Assembly (NCBI RefSeq): GCF_040659735.1
Contig: NZ_JBFANZ010000027.1
Coordinates: 1-64,000, forward strand
Length of the DNA: 64,000 bases
Source of the DNA: Micromonospora_I sp040659735
GTDB taxonomy: Bacteria > Actinomycetota > Actinomycetes > Mycobacteriales > Micromonosporaceae
Reading direction: 5' to 3'
The position numbers and the translations under genes were made by a program. Position 1 is the stretch's first letter. The number at the start of each line of letters is the position of its first letter. This document shows positions 58,602 through 64,000 of this stretch, in pieces. The notes beneath the pieces were generated by a model. The model ran no database searches, was not told where the DNA came from, and saw nothing but the letters and a program-made list of their open reading frames with translations.

Positions 58602-60113
58602 ATGAGACGGAGCTTGAGCGCCTTCGCGGCCGTGGCCACCTTCGCGGCCGTCGCCGTCGCCCCCGTGCTGCCCGCCGCGGCCACGCCGACCATCCCGCCG
58701 GACGTCGCCGGCCCGATGGTGTCGGCGCTGCAACGCGACCTGCGCCTCACCGAACAGCAGGCCCGGGCCCGCCTGGCGGCCGAGGCGACCGCGCCCCCGG
58801 TGGAGCACCGCCTGCGCGCCATCCTGGGCGCGACCTTCGGCGGCGCCTGGCTGACCGCGGACGGCAGCCGGCTCGTCGTCGCGACCACCGATCCCGCCCG
58901 GGCGGAGACGGTGCGCGCCGCCGGAGCCGAGCCACGGGTCGTCGCGCACAGCGAGCGGCAGCTGGACGCGGCGAAGACGGCGCTCGACCGCACCGCGCGC
59001 CGCGCGACCACCGGCGTGCACGCCTGGTACGTCGATGTCGCCACGAACACCGTGGTCGTCACCGCCGCACGCCCGGCCGACGCGGACGCCTTCGTCCGCG
59101 CCAGCGGCGCCCCCGGGCAGCTGGTCCGCACCGTCGCCGGCGGCCCGGCGCCGCGGCCGCTGCACGATGTGCGCGGCGGGGACCAGTACGTCATCAACGG
59201 CAACACGCTCTGCTCGGTCGGCTTCTCCGTCGTCGGCGGGTTCGTCACCGCCGGGCACTGCGGCGCGGCGGGCAGCGGCACGGCCGGCTACAACGGCGTC
59301 GCCCAGGGCACCGTGCGCGGCTCGTCCTTCCCCGGCAACGACTACGGCTGGGTGCAGGTCAATTCGAGCTGGACCCCGCAACCGTGGGTCAACAACTACT
59401 CCGGCGGCAACGTCGCGGTCGCCGGCTCGCAGGAGGCCGCCGTGAACAGCTCGGTGTGCCGCTCAGGGCGGACCACCGGCTGGCGGTGCGGCACCATCCA
59501 GGCCAAGAACGTCACCGTCAACTACGCACAGGGCGCCGTTTACGGCCTGACCCAGAGCAACGCCTGCGCCGAGGGGGGCGACTCGGGCGGCGCCTGGATC
59601 TCGGGCAACCAGGCGCAGGGCGTCACCTCGGGCGGCTCCGGCAACTGCACCTCCGGCGGGACGATGTTCTTCCAGCCGCTCAACGAGATTCTCGCAGCGT
59701 ACGGGCTGTCGCTGGTCACCACCGGCGGCGGCAGCACCAGCCGGATCATCGGCTACGCCGACAAGTGCATCGACGTACCGAACTCGAACCCGGTCGACGG
59801 CGCTGCGCTGCAGCTCTGGGACTGCAACGGCACCGCCGCGCAGAACTGGACCTTCGCCGGCGACGGCACCGTGCGGGCCTTCGGCAAGTGCATGGACGTG
59901 GCCTGGGGCTCGACGGCGAACGGGGCGACGATTCAGCTCGTCACCTGCAGCGGCAACCCGGCTCAGCAGTTCGTCCTCAGCGGCGCCGGCGACCTGGTCA
60001 ACCCGCAGGCCAACAAGTGCGTCGACGTCGCGGACTGGAACTCGGCCAGCGGGGCGCGGCTGCAGACGTGGGAGTGCACCGGGGGCGCGAACCAAAAGTG
60101 GCGCCGCGGCTGA
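58602..60113 (+). CDS. Secreted streptogrisin/alpha-lytic-type serine protease with ricin-B domain
   Basis: 503 aa from the ATG at 58602 (AAGGAA upstream). Signal peptide of about 27 residues, a pro-region of about 170 residues of the alpha-lytic type, then an S1E protease domain with catalytic His in TAGHCG, Asp in GNDYGWVQV and Ser in GGDSGG. After a GGGST linker comes a ricin-B trefoil with AQNWTF, AQQFVL and NQKWRR repeats that probably binds polysaccharide. Activated by removal of the pro-region outside the cell. Confidence 0.93.
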   Translation: MRRSLSAFAAVATFAAVAVAPVLPAAATPTIPPDVAGPMVSALQRDLRLTEQQARARLAAEATAPPVEHRLRAILGATFGGAWLTADGSRLVVATTDPARAETVRAAGAEPRVVAHSERQLDAAKTALDRTARRATTGVHAWYVDVATNTVVVTAARPADADAFVRASGAPGQLVRTVAGGPAPRPLHDVRGGDQYVINGNTLCSVGFSVVGGFVTAGHCGAAGSGTAGYNGVAQGTVRGSSFPGNDYGWVQVNSSWTPQPWVNNYSGGNVAVAGSQEAAVNSSVCRSGRTTGWRCGTIQAKNVTVNYAQGAVYGLTQSNACAEGGDSGGAWISGNQAQGVTSGGSGNCTSGGTMFFQPLNEILAAYGLSLVTTGGGSTSRIIGYADKCIDVPNSNPVDGAALQLWDCNGTAAQNWTFAGDGTVRAFGKCMDVAWGSTANGATIQLVTCSGNPAQQFVLSGAGDLVNPQANKCVDVADWNSASGARLQTWECTGGANQKWRRG

Positions 60114-60136
60114 GCCATTGGCGGTGGTGCACGGAG

Positions 60137-60179
60137 ATCGTGGGAAGTCCCGGGGTGTGACCCCGGTACTTCCCACGAT
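60137..60179. terminator. Bidirectional terminator between protease and ABM genes
   Basis: A long hairpin: outer stem ATCGTGGGAAGT with its complement, inner stem CCGGGGT/ACCCCGG with one mismatch between, and loop GTG. It lies 24 bases after the protease stop and 40 bases past the convergent ABM gene stop. Confidence 0.8.
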
Positions 60180-60218
60180 GCTCTTCGTCGGGGTCGCCGA
60201 TGGAACGGCGAGCCCCGC

Positions 60219-60551
60219 TCAGCTCCGCTCGGGCACAGCCATCTCGCCGAGGAGGGACCAGCCGTCCTGCGGAATCGTCGTGTTGACGATTCGAGGCGTC
60301 TCGGCGAGGTGCGACGGCAGCGTCTGCTGCGCCTTCCGGAAATGCTCGGACTGGACGTGCGCCGCCCCGGCCTCACCGTCCCGGAAAGCCTCGACCAGGA
60401 CGTACTCGGTGGGGTCGTCGATGCTGCGGGACCAGTCGAACCACAGGCAGCCCGGCTCACCGCGAGTCCCCCGCGTGAACTCATCGGCGATCTCGGGCCA
60501 CCGGTCGGCGTGCTCGGGCAGTACGCGGAACTTCGCGGTAATGAAGATCAT
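60219..60551 (-). CDS. Antibiotic-biosynthesis-monooxygenase (ABM) domain protein
   Basis: 110 aa, ATG 60551. Small dimeric alpha/beta-barrel fold: FITAKFRVLPEHADRWPEIA, GEPGCLWFDWSRSIDDPTEY, VLVEAFRDGEAGAAHVQSEH. Similar proteins are cofactor-free monooxygenases or handle quinones; the role here is not known. Monocistronic. Confidence 0.85.
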   Translation of the reverse strand: MIFITAKFRVLPEHADRWPEIADEFTRGTRGEPGCLWFDWSRSIDDPTEYVLVEAFRDGEAGAAHVQSEHFRKAQQTLPSHLAETPRIVNTTIPQDGWSLLGEMAVPERS

Positions 60552-60661
60552 GTGGATCTCTCTCGACGGCTGGGTGGGCGATCGCTCCCGCCGACTCTAA
60601 TACGAGTTCCGTGAGTCGTGATCTCTTCCGGCGGCGCCTCGCTGGCTCCGACGCCTCGACG

Positions 60662-62185
60662 TCAGGCCGTCGGAGATCCCGCCACGCCGACGGCCTTGGC
60701 GCGGTACATCGCCTCGTCGGCGAGGTGCAGGACCTCGGTGGGGGTGAGTTCGGGCTCACTGATGCTCACCACGCCGACACTGCCGGTGACGCGGATGGCG
60801 CCGACCTCCGCGACCGCCGCCCGCCGCAGACGTCCGGTCCAGGCGGCCAGCGCCGCCGGCGTGGGCGGCAGCATGGTGGCGACGATGAACTCGTCCCCGC
60901 CCAGCCGCCCGTACAGGTCGCCGGTACGCCCGGTCGCGCTGAGCGATGAGGCGAGGCGGCGCAGCACCTCGTCACCCACCGTGTGCCCGTGGGTGTCGTT
61001 GATCGGCTTGAACTGGTCGAGGTCGATGAAGGCCACGGCGAGTTGCTCGAATTCCGGACGGAGTTCGACCAGCGCGGTGGCCAGCCAGCTCTGGATGCCG
61101 GCGCGGTTGAGCAGGCCGGTGAGCGGGTCGCGCTCCGCGAGGTCTCGCAGCTTGCTCATCCGCTCCTCGAGCGCCGCCATCCGGGCCAGTTCCGTGGTGC
61201 GGGCGGCCTCACGCGCGAGCTGACCGGCGACCAGGCGGCCGAACATCTCCATCGAGGCCACGTGGCGGGGGTCCACCTCCCGGGAGGTGTTGCTCGCCCC
61301 GCACAGCGTTCCGACCACCGCGCCGTGCGGGTCGATCAGTGGCACGGTGAGGTAGGTGACGATGCCGAGCTGCCGCCCCACCTCGGACTCGCCCCAGATC
61401 TCGGGAACGTTGGTGGTGAGCGGTCGCCCCTCCTCGAACGCGCGCCGGCAGAGCGTGTCGGACCAGGGCGCGCTGATACCTTCCGGGATGTTCATCGCCC
61501 CGGCGTTCAGCGAGTAGACGACGCGCTGCTCCTCCGCCTCCCAGTCGATGATCGACAAGAAGGTCGTGTCGAGATGCGTGATCTGCTGGAGCAGCTCGAG
61601 CAGCGGTCGCGTGAGCCCTTCCAGGTCGTGCCCGCCCGCCACCGCGGTCGACAGCTGACTCAGCTCCACCGGCGCGGACGGCGCAGTGGGGGTGGACGAC
61701 GCACGGAGCAGCTCGCTGATGTAGCCGCCGACCGCACGCAGCGTCGCACCGTCACGCGCGTTCACGGTGGCACTGGGCGAGCGGGACAGACAGCACAACG
61801 TCCCGACGACCTCTCCGCCGGCCCGCAGGGGCACACCGGCGTAGGCGCCGATGCCGAACCGGGAGGTGTGGGGATGGGCAGCCGCCAGCGCGTTCGCGGC
61901 CGTGTCGGCGACCAGCGGCTCCAGTTCGCCCGAGACGATCAGGTGACACAGGGTCTCCTCGATCGGGTGCGCGGTGCCGACCGGCACGACCTGACCACCC
62001 GGCGCGCTCACCGTATGGGTCACCACCCGCTGCCCGTCGCGGAACTCGCTGACGAAGGCGACCTCCATCCTCAGCTCCTCGACAAGCACCGCGAGGGCCC
62101 GCGAGACGCGGTCGGACACGGTGCCACCCGCCGCGCGGAGCAGCGCGACGAGGGCGCTCCGTCCGGCCGACTGCTCATCGCTCAT
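60662..62185 (-). CDS. GAF-GAF-GGDEF diguanylate cyclase
   Basis: 507 aa, ATG 62185. No membrane helices. The first GAF domain (about 25-160) and the second (about 190-340; VTYLTVPLIDPHGAVVGTLCGAS) precede a short coiled linker and the GGDEF domain (RDPLTGLLNRAGIQ). The active site RLGGDEFIVA is intact, and the I-site RTGD is five residues before. A soluble c-di-GMP synthase sensing small ligands or redox through GAF. Confidence 0.92.
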   Translation of the reverse strand: MSDEQSAGRSALVALLRAAGGTVSDRVSRALAVLVEELRMEVAFVSEFRDGQRVVTHTVSAPGGQVVPVGTAHPIEETLCHLIVSGELEPLVADTAANALAAAHPHTSRFGIGAYAGVPLRAGGEVVGTLCCLSRSPSATVNARDGATLRAVGGYISELLRASSTPTAPSAPVELSQLSTAVAGGHDLEGLTRPLLELLQQITHLDTTFLSIIDWEAEEQRVVYSLNAGAMNIPEGISAPWSDTLCRRAFEEGRPLTTNVPEIWGESEVGRQLGIVTYLTVPLIDPHGAVVGTLCGASNTSREVDPRHVASMEMFGRLVAGQLAREAARTTELARMAALEERMSKLRDLAERDPLTGLLNRAGIQSWLATALVELRPEFEQLAVAFIDLDQFKPINDTHGHTVGDEVLRRLASSLSATGRTGDLYGRLGGDEFIVATMLPPTPAALAAWTGRLRRAAVAEVGAIRVTGSVGVVSISEPELTPTEVLHLADEAMYRAKAVGVAGSPTA

Positions 62186-62272
62186 ACCGCGCTGATCGGC
62201 ACCCGACGGCCGGAGTGAAGAAATGGACGTTGGCGCGTTACGTCACACCGTCCGGCGTCGATGGTCACCACG

Positions 62273-62382
62273 TCAGATGGTGATGACGATCTTGCCGCGG
62301 GCGTGGCCGCCGCGCAGGTACCGGATCGCTCCGGGCACCTCGCTCAGCGCGTACGTCCGCCTCGACGACCGGCGTGACGCCT
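62273..62382 (-). pseudogene. C-terminal remnant of a zinc-type alcohol dehydrogenase/quinone reductase
   Basis: The minus strand reads YALSEVPGAIRYLRGGHARG then KIVITI and TGA (62273-62275), the typical end of NADP-dependent medium-chain dehydrogenases. A second frame gives the preceding GVTPVVEA, so a frameshift is present. The rest of the gene is absent. The remainder of the 62186-62532 gap holds the wrbA promoter region and nothing else evident. Confidence 0.65.
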
Positions 62383-62532
62383 GACCGCGCCTCATGCTGC
62401 TCCCGCCTGCCCTCTCGTGTCAGGCGGTATGCCCGAAATCAGGTTATTGCCGCCGGTAGTGGATAGCGTGGCGATAGGCCGCGAGCAGCGGCGTTCACGC
62501 GGGAAAGGCACGACCACAAGGAGCGACCTGCA

Positions 62533-63144
62533 ATGGCCGACGTGAAGCTCTCCATCATCTACTACTCAGCCACAGGCACGGTTCACGCCATGGCGCAGCG
62601 CATGGCCGCGGCGGGCGCCGACAAAGCCGGCGCCCAGGTGCGGCTGCGGCAGGTCCCGGAGCTCGCTCCCGACGAGGCCATCGCCTCCAATGCCGCCTGG
62701 AGCCAGCATTTCGATCGCACCAAGAACGAGGCAAAGGCGAGCGCGGACGACGTCGTGTGGGCCGACGCGGTTCTCTTCGGCTCCCCCACCCGCTACGGCA
62801 ACATCGCCAGCCAGCTGAAGCAGTTCATCGACACGTTGGGACCGCAGTGGCAGCAGGGGCTGCTCGCCGACAAGGTCTACGCGGGTTTCACCGCGTCGAT
62901 GACCGCCCACGGGGGCCAGGAGTCCACGCTGCTCGCGCTCTACAACACGATCTACCACTTCGGCGGCATCGTGGTCGCCCCCGGCTACACCGATCCGCTC
63001 AAGTTCGCCGACGGCAACCCGTACGGCGCCTCGCACGTCACCGGCGGCACCAACAGCGACCCGCTCACCGACGTGCAGCACGCCGCGCTCGACCATCTCG
63101 CGGTTCGCGCGGTCACCATGGCCAAACGCCTGAAGACGGGCTGA
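62533..63144 (+). CDS. wrbA: NAD(P)H:quinone oxidoreductase WrbA
   Basis: 203 aa, ATG 62533 with AAGGAG 9 nt upstream. Flavodoxin-like: the FMN phosphate loop is SIIYYSATGTVHAMA; FGSPTRYGNIASQLKQFIDT and ASMTAHGGQESTLLALYNTI are typical WrbA blocks, as is PYGASHVTGG. Two-electron quinone reduction protects against redox cycling. Confidence 0.93.
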   Translation: MADVKLSIIYYSATGTVHAMAQRMAAAGADKAGAQVRLRQVPELAPDEAIASNAAWSQHFDRTKNEAKASADDVVWADAVLFGSPTRYGNIASQLKQFIDTLGPQWQQGLLADKVYAGFTASMTAHGGQESTLLALYNTIYHFGGIVVAPGYTDPLKFADGNPYGASHVTGGTNSDPLTDVQHAALDHLAVRAVTMAKRLKTG

Positions 63145-63223
63145 GGGGTGACGTGCCGGGGCCTGCCACCGCGCACGTCGCGGGAAGCCGTGGCGCCGCG
63201 CGCCGTCGCCCGGGCCGGGGCCG

Positions 63224-64000
63224 ATGAGCCCCGTTCAGAACCTCCGCGTCCACCCCGATCTGCTCTACATCGCCAGCGGGTGGAGCAGCCTCGTCACCGA
63301 CGTGCGCGGACGGATCACCGGTGCCGACCCGCAAGGATTCTTCGCCCGCAACACCCGCGTGCTCAGCGAGGAACACATCACGGTCAACGGCCGCGAGCCG
63401 CTGGCGTTCAGCATCGCGAACGTGCACGGACACGCCCAACTGTCCTACGCGGAGCTGTGCGACGGGGAGGCGATGCCGTCACAGGCGGCGTACCTGCTGA
63501 CCGAACGCTTTCTCGGCGAGGGGCTGCGGACGCGGCTGAGCGTCGTCAGCTACGGCGACGAGCAGCTGAACCTGCAGGTCGACATCGAGCTTGCCGCCGA
63601 CTTCGCTGACACCACCGAAGCCGAGACGCACCGCCGTGAGCAGAGCGGCGACGTCGATACGACCTGGATCCCGGAGACGCGCGAGCTACGCCTCACCTAC
63701 CTGCACGAGAACCTCGACCGGGCAGTCGCGATCCGGGTGCACACCTCGCAAACCGTTCGCTACGCCGGGCAGACGCTCACGGTCGACCTCGCGGTGCCAT
63801 CACGCCAGTGTGCCTGCGTCGAGCTCCTGATCGAACCCGTCTTCGACGGAGAACGCCTCGCCGCGCCGCCCCCCACGTACGCCGAGCCCACCGACACCGC
63901 GGCGATCGCCCGTACGACGCTCGCCCGCGAGTTCACCCGGCTGCGCAGCACCGCCTTCGACGTCGCCGGCGCATGGCGCGCGGCGGTTGACGACCTCGCC
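63224..64000 (+). CDS. Glycogen debranching enzyme (amylo-alpha-1,6-glucosidase), N-terminal part
   Basis: 259 codons from the ATG at 63224, open at the window edge. The visible part is the N-terminal domain of this family: YIASGWSSLVTDVRGRITGA, PQGFFARNTRVLSEEHI, LTERFLGEGLRTRLSVVSYG and IELAADFADTTEAE. The catalytic (alpha/alpha)6 domain would lie beyond base 64000. The ribosome site is weak. Probably degrades branched alpha-glucans. Confidence 0.85.
   Translation, partial: MSPVQNLRVHPDLLYIASGWSSLVTDVRGRITGADPQGFFARNTRVLSEEHITVNGREPLAFSIANVHGHAQLSYAELCDGEAMPSQAAYLLTERFLGEGLRTRLSVVSYGDEQLNLQVDIELAADFADTTEAETHRREQSGDVDTTWIPETRELRLTYLHENLDRAVAIRVHTSQTVRYAGQTLTVDLAVPSRQCACVELLIEPVFDGERLAAPPPTYAEPTDTAAIARTTLAREFTRLRSTAFDVAGAWRAAVDDLA

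Overview
The window is high-GC DNA with strong G/C third-position bias, many GTG starts, ATGA/GTGA overlaps and several AGGAGG-type ribosome sites. This points to a filamentous actinobacterium. The lineage-specific small proteins (GPP34 operon, CxxCG 'flavin reductase'-type proteins, SigE-family sigma factor), a chemoreceptor and three diguanylate cyclases make Micromonosporaceae the best guess; that is inference. I see no tRNA, rRNA, CRISPR array, transposase or integrase. The accessory character shows instead as many decayed gene pieces: at least eight remnants between complete genes.

1-5.1 kb (minus): a Rieske oxygenase, its FAD/2Fe-2S reductase, a possible 47-codon gene and an AceE-like E1 dehydrogenase that runs off the left edge. 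5.2-8.4 kb (minus): a permease remnant, a LuxR-type single-domain regulator, a GPP34 protein, three very small genes and an XRE/TPR regulator. 8.4-14.6 kb: an Rv2179c-like exoribonuclease, a regulator pseudogene, a Nudix hydrolase, an RNase II/R-type nuclease, an SDR behind a MerR-type promoter and a secreted lipase-like hydrolase. 15-22 kb: two CusA/CzcA-type RND pumps around a small lipoprotein, preceded by a triple 11-bp direct repeat lying against a dead chemoreceptor copy. A SARP-type regulator faces the operon.

23.5-28.1 kb: an OmpR/HK two-component pair divergent from an ABC-2-type exporter operon, with 11-bp-spaced TTCAGC repeats between them. 28.2-33.9 kb: the intact chemoreceptor, an ECF sigma factor with a membrane beta-propeller partner (probable anti-sigma) and small unknowns. 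34-41.3 kb (minus): a binding-protein ABC importer and a GH115 alpha-glucuronidase with a clear promoter and palindromic operator. 42-47.2 kb: a diguanylate cyclase, a DEAD-box helicase plus cold-shock protein pair, a methyltransferase and a conserved 56-aa protein. 47.3-52.2 kb: a TAT-exported propeller/amidohydrolase and a multi-pass membrane protein with a 30-bp tandem duplication.

52.3-64 kb: a CE1758/CE1759-type flavin monooxygenase/reductase pair behind a palindrome, a second diguanylate cyclase with a GTDEF signature, a zinc-ribbon/TM/ricin-B protein coupled to a tiny secreted ORF, a streptogrisin-like protease with a ricin-B domain and a LacI/CebR-like operator, an ABM monooxygenase, a GAF-GAF-GGDEF protein, WrbA and the start of a glycogen debranching enzyme. 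Much of the content is extracytoplasmic: carbohydrate and protein degradation, efflux, and signalling. Several promoters carry operators whose regulators are not in the window.
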